A DNA stretch of 41,639 nt, taken from NCBI GenBank assembly GCA_026196475.1, contig JAPHTA010000016.1, forward strand, positions 1 through 41,639, written 5' to 3'. Shown here piece after piece: positions 23,461 through 32,409 of the stretch. The notes beneath the pieces were generated by a model that was not told the origin of the DNA, did not search any database, and worked only from the letters and a program-made list of their open reading frames with translations. The stretch comes from Sedimenticola sp. Lineage in GTDB: Bacteria; Pseudomonadota; Gammaproteobacteria; Chromatiales; Chromatiaceae. Every line of letters begins with the position of its first letter. Position 1 is the first letter of the stretch. Position numbers and translations under genes: made by a program.

Positions 23461-26019
23461 ATGCCGTTGCCACTTAAACGATCCCAGAAGCTGTCTCTGC
23501 CGCGGCGTATACCGATGCCGCTGTTGTCGATTCTGATTGGCCTGTTGTGCGGCCTGGTGGTGTGGGCCATGCTCGACCAGGTCCAGCCACAGGCGCTGCG
23601 CGGCATCTTCGCCGAGGAGCTGGAGAGCCGCCTTAACCAGCAGGCGAGGGAGACCCTGATCCGGTTTGACAACTACGTACTGGCCCACACCTCCACCGCC
23701 CGCTTGCTGGCCAACCACCGCCAGCTGGCCAACTACCTGGAACCAATCTACTGGTTCGGGGGTGCGGACAGACAGCCCCGGCACTACCTCTCGACACCTC
23801 CCTGGCTACCCGGCTCCACCCTCTGGCAATCGCTGGTGCGGCCCAGCCACATCCTTCTTCTGGACAATGAAGGGCGTACCCGGGAGGTTTTCCAGCTGGG
23901 TGAGCGGGCGTTACCGGAGGAGTTGGCAGCAGACACTGATCTGCTGTTGGGGGAGCAGCGGGTACAGGCCAGTCTCACCACCCTGGGTGACCGCCCCTAC
24001 CTGCTGATTTCAGAGACAGCCGAGGATGCCACCGGTACCAAGATGGGCTACCTGATGCTGGTTGCGCCGATCGATGAACAGTTTCTCGCCGCCTCCCAGC
24101 AGGGGGTCTCCTCCAATGGCGTGCTGGTAGGGCTGCTGGAGGCGGACGAACAGCGCTTTCTGGCCAGCAGCGACCAGTCCCGGCTGGTGCCGGGTGCGCG
24201 GCTGGGTGATGCGGAAAACGAGTTCCTGGTGACCGCGCAGTCGTTTGCAGAGTACGAGGGCTCCACCCTCAACCTGCAGTTCGCCACCCTGGTGCCTCAT
24301 TCGGTGGTGGAGCAGATGCAGGAGCGGGTGGCCGGGCTCGAGCGGCGCCAGCGACTGGTCGCTGCCTTTACCTTTGTCAGCGTATTCACCCTGGTCTTCT
24401 ACCTGCTTTCGGAACGCCTGAACAAGATACTGCAGCGGGTTTCCCGTTTTTCACAGCGAGCACTGGGTTCCAAGCAGCCGGTGCTGGAACGGGGTAACCA
24501 GCTGTTCGTGCTGGAGGACTGGATTCGACAGTTCATCCAGTTGGTGCGTGAAACCCGGGAGGAGATGCGCCAGCAGCACGAGAGCGAGATGCATGAGTCG
24601 GAGATGCTCAAGCAGGCGATCATGGAGACCGCTCTTGACTCCATCATCACCATTGATCGACGCGGGGTGATTATCGAGTACAACCCGACCGCGGAGCAGA
24701 CCTTCGGCCACAGCCGCAGCCAGGCGCTGGGGCGGGTCTTCACCGAGTTGGTGTTCGACGCGGAGAATCGTCTCCAGTTCGATAGCCTGATGGCTGATCT
24801 GCTCAGCTCCCGCGACCAGCAGCCGGGAGAGATGCGGCACGAGATGAGCGCATTGAAGCGCAGTGGTGCGGTGATTCCGGTGGAGCTTTCGATCAAGCCG
24901 ATCCGGCTCAAGAATCGTCTCGCCTTTACCATTTACATGCACGACATCTCCCGCAGGCGCCAGATCGAACAGGAGATCCGCAGCCTGGCAAAGTTCGCCT
25001 CCGAGAGTCCCAACCCGATCCTGCGGGTCAATCGCCGGGGGGTGATCATCTACGCCAACAGCGCCAGTGACCAGCTGCTGGCCTACTGGGGGTGTGAACG
25101 GGCCCAGACGCTGCCGCTCTACTGGCGCAACCAGGTGCAGGAGATTCTGCGAAACGGGCGTGACTGGAAGACCCAGGTGATCAGCGAGCGGCAGGTCTAT
25201 GCCCTGTTGCTGACCCCGGTGGTCGATCTCGGCTATGTCAATATCTACGGCCGTGATATCACCGGCGAGCGGGAGGCGGAGCGGCAGGCCCGTGAGCACC
25301 AGCAGGAGCTGATCCATGTATCCCGCCTGAGCACCATGGGAGAAATGGCCACCGGCCTGGCCCATGAACTCAACCAGCCGCTGTCGGCAATCGCCAACTA
25401 TGCCAACGGTTCGGTACGCCGGTTACAGGCCAGCGGCCAGGACGCAGAGGATATCCTTTACGCGCTGGGCCAGATCAGCGCCCAGGCGGACCGGGCCGGG
25501 GAGATCATCAAGCGCTTGCGGGCGCTGGTCGGCAAGCAGGCGTCGGTACGCCAGGTGGCTGATATCAACGAGGTGGTGCGCGAGGTGTGCAGTTTCGTCG
25601 AATTCGAGGCGAGTAAAATCGGCGTCGATATCGAGCAGAAATTCACGCTCGACCGGCTACCGGTCAGGATTGACGTGGTTCAGATCGAGCAGGTACTGCT
25701 CAACCTGATCAAGAATGCGCTTGATGCGCTTCAGGAGATACCGGAAGATGAACGGAGCCTGGTTGTGCAGACCACCTGCCGGGACGGGGCCTGGGTGGTG
25801 GTCGAGGTGCTGGACAACGGTGTCGGTATCAGGGACCAGGACATGGGCAGCCTGTTTCAGCCGTTCTTCACCACCAAGGAGAGCGGCATGGGCATGGGCC
25901 TGGTGATCAGTCGAACCATAATCGAGGACCACAACGGGACCATCAGCGCGGAACAGCGTAAACCCGTTGGTACCTGCTTCAGAATCGAATTGCCAAGTGA
26001 CAGGAAGAGAGATGAGTAA
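23461..26019 (+). CDS. Membrane sensor histidine kinase with two PAS domains (FixL/DctB-like)
   Basis: An 852-residue kinase. Membrane segments lie at about 17-38 and 303-323 and enclose a periplasmic sensor region of about 260 residues that I cannot assign. A coiled segment leads to a first PAS domain (about 380-490, ALDSIITIDRRGVIIEYN) and a second PAS-like domain (about 515-615, NPILRVNRRGVIIYANS). The HisKA part has H635 in LAHELNQPLSAIANYA, the FixL/DctB-type H-box, followed by an HATPase domain with NLIKNALDAL, DNGVGI and the GMGMGLVIS G-box. The start is uncertain (TTG 23452 or ATG 23461; no good ribosome site). Its stop overlaps the response regulator start by eight bases, so the pair works together. 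Signal and targets are unknown. Confidence 0.85.
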   Translation: MPLPLKRSQKLSLPRRIPMPLLSILIGLLCGLVVWAMLDQVQPQALRGIFAEELESRLNQQARETLIRFDNYVLAHTSTARLLANHRQLANYLEPIYWFGGADRQPRHYLSTPPWLPGSTLWQSLVRPSHILLLDNEGRTREVFQLGERALPEELAADTDLLLGEQRVQASLTTLGDRPYLLISETAEDATGTKMGYLMLVAPIDEQFLAASQQGVSSNGVLVGLLEADEQRFLASSDQSRLVPGARLGDAENEFLVTAQSFAEYEGSTLNLQFATLVPHSVVEQMQERVAGLERRQRLVAAFTFVSVFTLVFYLLSERLNKILQRVSRFSQRALGSKQPVLERGNQLFVLEDWIRQFIQLVRETREEMRQQHESEMHESEMLKQAIMETALDSIITIDRRGVIIEYNPTAEQTFGHSRSQALGRVFTELVFDAENRLQFDSLMADLLSSRDQQPGEMRHEMSALKRSGAVIPVELSIKPIRLKNRLAFTIYMHDISRRRQIEQEIRSLAKFASESPNPILRVNRRGVIIYANSASDQLLAYWGCERAQTLPLYWRNQVQEILRNGRDWKTQVISERQVYALLLTPVVDLGYVNIYGRDITGEREAERQAREHQQELIHVSRLSTMGEMATGLAHELNQPLSAIANYANGSVRRLQASGQDAEDILYALGQISAQADRAGEIIKRLRALVGKQASVRQVADINEVVREVCSFVEFEASKIGVDIEQKFTLDRLPVRIDVVQIEQVLLNLIKNALDALQEIPEDERSLVVQTTCRDGAWVVVEVLDNGVGIRDQDMGSLFQPFFTTKESGMGMGLVISRTIIEDHNGTISAEQRKPVGTCFRIELPSDRKRDE

Positions 26020-26632
26020 CAGTCCCACCGTATTCGTTGTGGATGATGACCAGGCGATGAGAAATTCGCTGAAGTGGCTGATCGAGACCGTGGGGATGAA
26101 GGTGGAGACCTACGCTTCGGCAGAGGAGTTCATCAAGTCCTACTATCCGGGGCGCGCCGGCTGCCTGTTGCTGGACGTGCGGATGCCGGGCATGAGCGGA
26201 CTTGACCTGCAGGAGTACTTTGCCGAGCAGAATATCCGCATTCCGGTGATCATCATCACCGGTCATGGCGACGTGCCGATGTCGGTGCGGGCGATGAAGG
26301 CCGGTGCGGTCGACTTTATCGAGAAGCCGTTCAACGATGAGCAGTTGCTGGAAAGCATCCGCAACGCGCTGGAGATCGACCAGGACCAGCGCACGATTCA
26401 GGCAGAAAGGGCCGAGATAGCCGCCAGGCTCGCCCAGCTGACACCGCGTGAGCACGAGGTGATGGAGATGGTCACCAACGGCAAGGCGAACAAGGAGATT
26501 GCCAGCGCGCTGGGCGTGAGTGCCAAGACCGTGGAGGCGCACCGCGCCCGGGTAATGGAGAAGATGGAGGCCAGTTCCCTGGCCGGACTGGTCAAGATGG
26601 TGATCGCGGCCAACCTCTACAGCGACCACTGA
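26012..26632 (+). CDS. FixJ-family response regulator (REC plus LuxR-type HTH)
   Basis: A 206-residue protein. The receiver domain (about 5-120) has the acidic pocket D11-D12-D13, phospho-acceptor D55 in LLLDVRMPG and the lysine in FIEKPF. The C-terminal LuxR/GerE helix-turn-helix (about 140-200) reads LTPREHEVMEMVTNGKANKE, then IASALGVSAKTVEAHRARVM. The ATG at 26012 follows AGGAAGAGAG and overlaps the kinase stop. The FixJ type usually activates transcription when phosphorylated by the linked kinase. No metabolic operon follows on the same strand, so the regulated genes are probably elsewhere. Confidence 0.95.
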   Translation: MSNSPTVFVVDDDQAMRNSLKWLIETVGMKVETYASAEEFIKSYYPGRAGCLLLDVRMPGMSGLDLQEYFAEQNIRIPVIIITGHGDVPMSVRAMKAGAVDFIEKPFNDEQLLESIRNALEIDQDQRTIQAERAEIAARLAQLTPREHEVMEMVTNGKANKEIASALGVSAKTVEAHRARVMEKMEASSLAGLVKMVIAANLYSDH

Positions 26633-26754
26633 CCCGGCCGCAGGCCCGGATGGCTGTCACCCGGACTCCGCGGGTTGGTGTCCGCTCAACGCGCCCTGGC
26701 TTGCGTCCTTCTTCCCGAGTTTAAAGTCGCGTTTCCCGGTAAAGCGCAATAAAC

Positions 26755-27396
26755 CTACTTTCTTACCGGCGCATTGGGCGAGGTGGGTATCAGTGCCACT
26801 TCGTCCCCATTATCGATTCGGGTGAACGGTTCCGTGAACTGCTTGTTTACCGTCACCTGGAAACTTCCATCCCGGTACAGGTGGGCCTGGTCCGGATTGC
26901 GCCGGCGCAGCCAGTCGATCAGACCGGTTACGTCGCTCACCGAGGCAGGGAGCTCCACCTCCTCGGACTCTTTCTGCAACTGCTTGACCAGGTAGGTAAA
27001 GTAGAGCAGGCGGATCTTTTTCGGCCCCTCGTCACCTCTCTGCTCCGGGTCGTAGCCCATCTCCTGCAGACGCTCCAGGTAGGCCTGCCAGTTCCTCTCC
27101 TGGTTGGCGCCCAGGTCGTACAGGGTGTCCCAGGAGTAGATGCTGGTGTCGTGGCCGTCATCGAAAGTGAGACGCAGGGCGTACTGTCCCTGGGGCTCGA
27201 TCGCGGTGATATTCACCGATGCCTTTCCGGTTACCGGGCGCTCCAGGGTTCGGACCTCCTTCGCCTTGGCGAAGACCCTCAGGTATTCACACGGGAGTCG
27301 GAAGCTGGCGCCGTCCGAGAACTCGATCGCGAGCAGGCGCGATTTACTGTGCAGGTTAATGGCCACGGGGGTGGGTGCTGATTTCTTCTCGCTCAT
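26755..27396 (-). CDS. DUF971 (GBBH-like) domain fused to a MoaD/ubiquitin-like domain
   Basis: A 213-residue fusion. Residues about 10-105 match the DUF971 type: KSRLLAIEFSDGASFRLPCE, YLRVFAK, YALRLTFDDGHDTSIYSWDT and LYDLG. Residues about 127-207 look like MoaD/ThiS: KIRLLYFTYLVKQLQKESEE, then LIDWLRRRNPD, VTVNKQFTEP and DNGDEVALIPT. DUF971 proteins are linked to iron-sulfur and related assembly. MoaD normally ends in Gly-Gly, whose end becomes a thiocarboxylate. Here the chain ends SPNAPVRK, so the sulfur-carrier chemistry should be missing. The domain may act as an interaction module. It is transcribed after the radical SAM gene with a gap of about 55 bases. Confidence 0.75.
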   Translation of the reverse strand: MSEKKSAPTPVAINLHSKSRLLAIEFSDGASFRLPCEYLRVFAKAKEVRTLERPVTGKASVNITAIEPQGQYALRLTFDDGHDTSIYSWDTLYDLGANQERNWQAYLERLQEMGYDPEQRGDEGPKKIRLLYFTYLVKQLQKESEEVELPASVSDVTGLIDWLRRRNPDQAHLYRDGSFQVTVNKQFTEPFTRIDNGDEVALIPTSPNAPVRK

Positions 27397-27451
27397 GCTG
27401 CTGATGGCTCGTTAACTTGATGGGGCATGGTGTCACGCCGGGAAAGCGGGT

Positions 27452-28060
27452 TCAACCGACCACGTCGAGCACCCGGCGTCTGAATTTCACGCCACGCTGC
27501 TCGGCCAGGGCGCGGCAGGCCTCGATGTCGACCCCCTCCAGACCGTCGATGGCGGTGGCGGTCACATCCTTGATGTACTTTGGGGCTTCGCTCACGAACT
27601 CCAGCATCTTGTCGAACGAGCCGGCCAGCGCCGGTTGGCAGTGACGGTCATAGACCTCGGCGTTCTGGGCATTGAGCGAAATCGACAGCGCATCCACGCT
27701 TTCGGCCATCTCCGGCAGCACGTTGCGCTTGTTGGCCAGGTTGGCGAGGCCGTCGGTATTGACCCGTACCCGTCCGCCGTGGGCCTTGATGTAACGGGCC
27801 ACCTCCAGCAGCACCTTGAGGCGCAGGGTCGGCTCACCGTAACCGCAGAACACGATCTCGCGGTAGGCAGCCGGATCATCGATCGCCTGGATGATCTCCT
27901 GGCTGGAGGGGCGATGGTCCAGTGTCAGGTCATAATCATGCACCTGAAGTATCCCCTGGGTCTTGGGACAGAAGGCGCACTCCAGGGTGCAGCGGTCGGT
28001 GATGTTGAGGTAGAGACTGTCGCCGATCACGTAGCTGAGCTGTTGATTTTCCACGGTCAC
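27452..28060 (-). CDS. TatD-linked radical SAM protein
   Basis: A protein of about 200 residues with the radical SAM motif CTLECAFC (CxxxCxxC) preceded by YVIGDSLYLNITDR. Further features are the GYGEPTLRL segment and VRVNTDGLANL, typical of the small TatD-associated radical SAM group. These proteins are usually encoded next to, or fused with, a TatD nuclease. No tatD lies in this window. The reaction is unknown. The start is uncertain: GTG codons at 28060 and 28054 give the family-like N-terminus, and a TTG at 28108 is also in frame; none has a strong ribosome site. It lies between the HDOD gene and the DUF971-MoaD gene on the same strand. Confidence 0.75.
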   Translation of the reverse strand: MTVENQQLSYVIGDSLYLNITDRCTLECAFCPKTQGILQVHDYDLTLDHRPSSQEIIQAIDDPAAYREIVFCGYGEPTLRLKVLLEVARYIKAHGGRVRVNTDGLANLANKRNVLPEMAESVDALSISLNAQNAEVYDRHCQPALAGSFDKMLEFVSEAPKYIKDVTATAIDGLEGVDIEACRALAEQRGVKFRRRVLDVVG

Positions 28061-28129
28061 TCGATGATTGCCAAAAGGTTGAATTCTACACCACCCCCGG
28101 TGGCGCAAGAAGGGCGTTGCCAGGTTAGA

Positions 28130-29560
28130 CTACGCAGTTGCCGAGAGTTCGTTGGCGAGCCGCTGGGCCAGGGTCTTGAAGCGGCTGAAGCCCTGCCGGT
28201 CAAGCGTTTCAGGGTTGTTCCTGTCTGCGTAGAGGATGCCCAATGGGCGGTTTTTCACGAACAGGGAACTCATATAAAACCCGTCGCTGTTCAGGGTATT
28301 TCGTGCCTGTTCGGTCAGCAGCGGCAGCAGCTTCTGCCGGTTGTCCCCGTTCAGCCACACCCCCTGCGGCTTTTTCAGCATGACTGCGAACAGGTGGCGG
28401 CCGCCGGCCGGGTGCTGGAACCGGCGCAGAGGTGCTGACTTGTCGGCACCGACAATGTATTTCACTTTCAGGTGGTCGCCATTGCTGTTGAATATGGCGA
28501 CCATGATACGCTCCACGCCGGCCTGGGATTTCAGCTCATTCATCAGCTGTCCCAGTCGCCGGTTCCGCTCTGGCGTAGCGGAGATGGCAGCGGTTAAGGC
28601 CGGGAGTGCTGCTTCCCGGACGGGCACCGGCGGCAGGGCGGTCTCTCTGTCCCCTGCCGATCGGCCAGTGGTCTCCGTGCGTGGGAGCTTGCGTTTCGTT
28701 GGGCGTTGCCCCGGCCCCGCGATCAGTCCGTTGACGGCCAACGGCAGGGGGTGGAGTGCGCGGGCCGCCGCGGCAGCCTCCGAATGCATCCACGCCACTG
28801 CCCTGTCCGGGGTTGTCCGGGTCATCTCCGCTACCAGTTCGAGCAGATCCCGGGTTTGATTGGAATACCAGTCGCGCTGGCTCTCCCGTGCCAGCGACGC
28901 CGCCAGCATCACCATCAATGAATGTTGCCGGAAGGCGCCCGCCGGTTGCAGGGACTGCGCCACCAGCGGGGGGAGGCCCCAGCGTTCGGCAAGTGCCCGG
29001 CTGAGCTGGTCGAGCTCGAAGCCGAAAAGAGTTCGTTCCGCCTGCATGGGGGTCTGGCCACGGGCTATCAACAGTTGCCGCTGCTCCATCTCCTGGCTCG
29101 CCTGGCTCCACAGCAACAGCTCCGCCAACTCCATGAACAGGACGGCGGTGGCCAGCTCTTCGGTGTTACTCAGGCCAAGCTTGTGGCCCCAGGCCGCCAG
29201 GTAACCGGCGGCATGGCCGGCCCGTGAATAGCCGGCCAACAGGGCGCGACGCGGCTTGCCCGGTGGGTAGTGCGCCAGTTTTGGCAGCGGGTCGGCTGCC
29301 CTTGATACCTGACCGGTGCCGAGCAGGGTAAGTGCGTGGGAAAGGGCCGATACCGGCTCCCTGGGGGCGTTGGGCAGCCGGCTGAGGGTTCGGAACAGGG
29401 CCAGGGCGAAGCCCGGGTCGCGGATGACGATCTGCTGCAGGTCGGCATTGTTGCCGGACTGCTTGTTGAGTGATCGGGCGACCTGCGTTCGGGTGTCGTC
29501 CAGTGGTGGCAGGGAGGCAGTGGCCAGCTGCGTTGTCCAGTAATCCAGTCTGTTATCCAT
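28130..29560 (-). CDS. HDOD domain protein with C-terminal GAF-like domain
   Basis: A protein of about 476 residues. The N-terminal half (about 10-220) resembles an HDOD domain: LPPLDDTRTQVARSLN, QQIVIRDPGFALALFRTLSR and HALTLLGTGQVSRAADPLPK, with later helices in a similar order. A charged, arginine-rich linker follows. The C-terminal 145 residues resemble a GAF-like sensory domain (RLGQLMNELKSQAGVERIMV, SLFVKNRPLGILYADRNNPE). HDOD proteins regulate signalling or stress responses, but partners here are unknown. The frame opens at 29668 with an ATG; the ATG at 29560 fits the domain start better. It is divergent from the hydrolase gene and its upstream end overlaps no other gene. Confidence 0.75.
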   Translation of the reverse strand: MDNRLDYWTTQLATASLPPLDDTRTQVARSLNKQSGNNADLQQIVIRDPGFALALFRTLSRLPNAPREPVSALSHALTLLGTGQVSRAADPLPKLAHYPPGKPRRALLAGYSRAGHAAGYLAAWGHKLGLSNTEELATAVLFMELAELLLWSQASQEMEQRQLLIARGQTPMQAERTLFGFELDQLSRALAERWGLPPLVAQSLQPAGAFRQHSLMVMLAASLARESQRDWYSNQTRDLLELVAEMTRTTPDRAVAWMHSEAAAAARALHPLPLAVNGLIAGPGQRPTKRKLPRTETTGRSAGDRETALPPVPVREAALPALTAAISATPERNRRLGQLMNELKSQAGVERIMVAIFNSNGDHLKVKYIVGADKSAPLRRFQHPAGGRHLFAVMLKKPQGVWLNGDNRQKLLPLLTEQARNTLNSDGFYMSSLFVKNRPLGILYADRNNPETLDRQGFSRFKTLAQRLANELSATA

Positions 29561-29718
29561 TCGCACTGCTTTCCTGGAAGCCTGACTTCCGGCGCTCCTG
29601 GCGGTCTGCGGTCCCGCTGGCCGGGCCACCTCGCTCGCTGGCGTGGCCTGACATGTGGATGGCTGCATGAAAAACTCGAACCTTGTCGCCGGATTGCCAG
29701 TCCGGGATGGGAGTCGGT

Positions 29719-30360
29719 ATGGTGCACTGCATGGACGATTGTAACAAGGTTTTGTTGCTGCATGGGGTCTGGATGAGCGGGCTGGAGATGTCCCTGCTGC
29801 GGCGCCGTCTGGTGCGGGACGGATTCCAGGTGGACGTTTTCAGATACCCCTCCCTGCGCCGCACCCCGCGGGAAAATGCCGCCCGCCTGCAACGGCATAT
29901 CCGGGAAGCGGCATACGGTTGCCTGCACCTGGTTGCGCACAGTCTGGGCGGGCTGGTGGTACTCAACCTGTTCCACCACTTTCCCGCGCAGCCGCCGGGT
30001 CGGGTGGTGCTGTTGGGCTCACCGGTACGGGGCAGCGGCGTGGCCCGGGCAGTGGCGGGCCGTCGCTGGCTGCGTCCTTTGCTGGGACGCTCGGGAGAGG
30101 CGGGTCTGCTTGACGGGGCTCCGCCCTGGGCCGGGAAACGGCCGCTTGGCATCATCGCCGGTACCTCCGGCATAGGCATCGGACGCCTTCTCGGCGGTCT
30201 GCAGGGTGAGAGTGACGGCGTGGTGGCGGTGAGCGAGGCCCTGGTCGGGAATGCCGAGGATACCAGGCTGCTGCCCTGCAACCACATGGGGCTCCTCTTC
30301 GATGCCCGGGTGGCAAGTGATGTATCCACCTTCCTGCGTCAGGGCCGGTTCCCGCCATAG
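29719..30360 (+). CDS. Alpha/beta hydrolase, lipase/esterase-like
   Basis: A 213-residue small hydrolase. KVLLLHGVWMSG near the start supplies the oxyanion-hole HG motif, and LVAHSLGGLVVLNLF holds the nucleophile serine in AHSLGG. Late, ESDGVVAVSEAL offers the aspartate and NHMGLLFD the histidine of the triad. No lid or signal peptide is visible. Substrate is unknown; similar PGAP1- or palmitoyl-thioesterase-like proteins act on ester or thioester bonds. The ATG at 29719 is preferred for its GGGAG site; ATG codons at 29707 and 29731 are alternatives. It stands alone before yebC. Confidence 0.8.
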   Translation: MVHCMDDCNKVLLLHGVWMSGLEMSLLRRRLVRDGFQVDVFRYPSLRRTPRENAARLQRHIREAAYGCLHLVAHSLGGLVVLNLFHHFPAQPPGRVVLLGSPVRGSGVARAVAGRRWLRPLLGRSGEAGLLDGAPPWAGKRPLGIIAGTSGIGIGRLLGGLQGESDGVVAVSEALVGNAEDTRLLPCNHMGLLFDARVASDVSTFLRQGRFPP

Positions 30361-30385
30361 CGTGTGCGTCCAGCCCGCAGAAAAC

Positions 30386-30418
30386 CGGCCGGCGATATTT
30401 CTGACTTCGGCCGGCGAT
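30386..30418 (+). promoter_or_regulatory. Tandem 11-base direct repeats at the yebC promoter
   Basis: CGGCCGGCGAT occurs at 30386-30396 and again at 30408-30418, an exact 22-base period or two helical turns. A likely promoter overlaps it: TTCTGA (30399-30404), 16 bases, then TAAACT (30421-30426). The repeats could bind a regulator on one face of the DNA. Each copy also contains the self-complementary CGGCCG. Confidence 0.45.
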
Positions 30419-30456
30419 GGTAAACTCCCGCCTGACTGCAGATTACGAGGAAGATT

Positions 30457-31203
30457 ATGGCTGGACACAGTAAATGGGCCAACATCAAGCACAAGAAGGC
30501 GGCTAACGACAAGAAACGCGGAAAGATCTGGACCAAGCTGTTGCGCGAGGTGACGGTGGCGGCCAAGGCCGGTGGCGGCGAGATCGAGGCCAACCCCAGG
30601 CTGCGACTGGCGGTGGACAAGGCAAATGGCGCCAATGTACCGCGGGACACCATCGAGCGTGCCATCAAACGTGGCGCCGGTGGCGATGACACGGACAACT
30701 ACGATGAGCTGCGCTACGAGGGCTACGGTCCCGGCGGCGCCGCCGTGATCGTGGACTGCATGACCGATAACCGCAACCGAACCGCCTCCGAGGTGCGTCA
30801 CGCCTTCACCAAGCACGGCGGAAATCTCGGTACCGATGGTTCGGTGGCCTACATGTTCAGCAAGCAGGGCATTATCAGCTTCGCCCCCGGTGCCGACGAG
30901 GATGCTATCATGGAGGCGGCACTGGAGGCAGGGGCCGAGGACGTGGTGACCAATGACGATGGCTCGATCGATGTCACCACCTCGCCGGAGGAGTTCTCGG
31001 ATGTGAATGATGCCATCCAGGCCGCCGGCCTGATACCGGACAACGCGGGAGTGACCTTCAGCGCCTCAACCCTGGCCGAGCTGGACCAGGAGACGGCGGA
31101 GAAGCTGCTGAAGATGGTTGACTTCCTGGAAGATCTGGATGACGTGCAGGATGTCTACACCAATGCCGATATCTCCGAGGAGATACTGGCTGCCCTTGAG
31201 TAA
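30457..31203 (+). CDS. yebC: YebC/PmpR family regulator (TACO1-like)
   Basis: A 248-residue protein of normal family length. It begins [20 protein letters not shown], the hallmark of the family, and contains [20 protein letters not shown] and the C-terminal [15 protein letters not shown]. Long known as transcriptional regulators, YebC proteins are now also tied to translation of proline-rich stretches on ribosomes. A GAGGAAG ribosome site precedes the ATG. It begins the yebC-ruvCAB-ybgC-tol block, in the same order as in Pseudomonas. Confidence 0.95.
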   Translation: MAGHSKWANIKHKKAANDKKRGKIWTKLLREVTVAAKAGGGEIEANPRLRLAVDKANGANVPRDTIERAIKRGAGGDDTDNYDELRYEGYGPGGAAVIVDCMTDNRNRTASEVRHAFTKHGGNLGTDGSVAYMFSKQGIISFAPGADEDAIMEAALEAGAEDVVTNDDGSIDVTTSPEEFSDVNDAIQAAGLIPDNAGVTFSASTLAELDQETAEKLLKMVDFLEDLDDVQDVYTNADISEEILAALE

Positions 31204-31299
31204 AACCCCGGCTACCCGTCCGGCCAACGGGACGAGAAGACGGTACTGCCTATCAAAGCTACTGACCACAAGGCTCCGAACCCCGACAGCGGAGGCGGC

Positions 31300-31806
31300 A
31301 TGCGGCTGATCCTGGGTATCGACCCGGGATCCAGGATCACCGGATACGGGATTATCGAGAGCAACGGTATCCGCAGTCGTCACGTGGCCAGCGGCTGTAT
31401 CCGGATCGCCCAGGAGGCCTTTCCCGAGCGGCTGGGTGAGATTTTTCGTCAACTGAGCGGCCTGGTGGCCGACTATCGGCCGGCCGAGATGGCAATAGAG
31501 CAGGTATTCATGGCCAAGAATGCCGCCTCGGCACTCAAGCTGGGCCAGGCCAGGGGAGCCGCCATCTGTGCCTGTGTGGTGGCCGGGCTTCCGGTCTACG
31601 AGTACTCACCGCGGGCCATCAAGCAGGCCGTGGTGGGATCCGGCGGCGCCGACAAGGAGCAGGTACAGCACATGATCAGACACATCCTGCAACTGGAGGA
31701 GAAGTTGAGCCCGGACCAGTCCGATGCCCTGGCGGTGGCGATCAGCCATGCTCACACCAGCACAACCGCGCAGCTGATTCGCGGCGCAGGTCGGAGGTGG
31801 CGATGA
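31300..31806 (+). CDS. ruvC: Holliday junction resolvase RuvC
   Basis: A 168-residue endonuclease that cuts four-way DNA junctions after RuvAB branch migration. The RNase H-like catalytic acids appear as D7 in ILGIDPGSR, the glutamate in MAIEQVFMAKN, and the late aspartates in LSPDQSDALAVAISH. The family segment AALKLGQARGA (here SALKLGQARGA) is present. ATG 31300 has a GGAGG site. The stop overlaps the ruvA start as ATGA (31803-31806). Confidence 0.95.
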   Translation: MRLILGIDPGSRITGYGIIESNGIRSRHVASGCIRIAQEAFPERLGEIFRQLSGLVADYRPAEMAIEQVFMAKNAASALKLGQARGAAICACVVAGLPVYEYSPRAIKQAVVGSGGADKEQVQHMIRHILQLEEKLSPDQSDALAVAISHAHTSTTAQLIRGAGRRWR

Positions 31807-32408
31807 TCGGTCGCCTGCGGGGAGAACTGGTCTCCAAGCATCCGCCGTTCCTGATGGTGGATGTGGGTGGCGTCGGCTACGAGCTGGAGGCGCCGATGTC
31901 CACCTTTTACGACCTGCCACTACAGGGGGAGGTGACCCTGTTCACCCACCTGGCCGTGCGCGAGGACGCCCATATCCTGTACGGCTTTTCCAGCGAGTCC
32001 GAGCGCAGCCTGTTCCGCACCCTGCTCAAGGTCAGCGGCGTGGGGGCCAAGATGGCGCTGGCAATACTCTCCGGCATGAGTGCGGACGAGTTTGCCCTGT
32101 GCATCCAACGTGACGATACCGCGGCCCTGGTGCGCCTGCCCGGGATCGGCAAGAAGACCGCCGAAAGGCTGATCGTGGAGATGCGTGACCGGCTGGACAG
32201 GCTGCAGCCGGGGAATGGCCTGGCACCGCCACCGGCGCCCTCTGTGGGGGGCGGTGCGGAGACGCCCCTGGCCGACGCCATCGGCGCCCTGATTGCTCTC
32301 GGCTACAAGCCCAACGATGCCAGCCGGATGGTGCGCTCGGTGGATAGCGAGGGCCTCAGCAGCGAGGAGATCATACGACTGGCCCTGCGGGCCGTGGTGA
32401 GCAGGTAG
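31803..32408 (+). CDS. ruvA: Holliday junction branch migration protein RuvA
   Basis: A 201-residue junction-binding protein. It starts [19 protein letters not shown] and has the two helix-hairpin-helix motifs around [18 protein letters not shown] and [19 protein letters not shown]. The C-terminal domain (about 150-201, [18 protein letters not shown]) contacts RuvB. Translation is coupled to ruvC through a four-base overlap, and ruvB begins two bases after its stop. Confidence 0.95.
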   Translation: MIGRLRGELVSKHPPFLMVDVGGVGYELEAPMSTFYDLPLQGEVTLFTHLAVREDAHILYGFSSESERSLFRTLLKVSGVGAKMALAILSGMSADEFALCIQRDDTAALVRLPGIGKKTAERLIVEMRDRLDRLQPGNGLAPPPAPSVGGGAETPLADAIGALIALGYKPNDASRMVRSVDSEGLSSEEIIRLALRAVVSR

Positions 32409-32409
32409 C

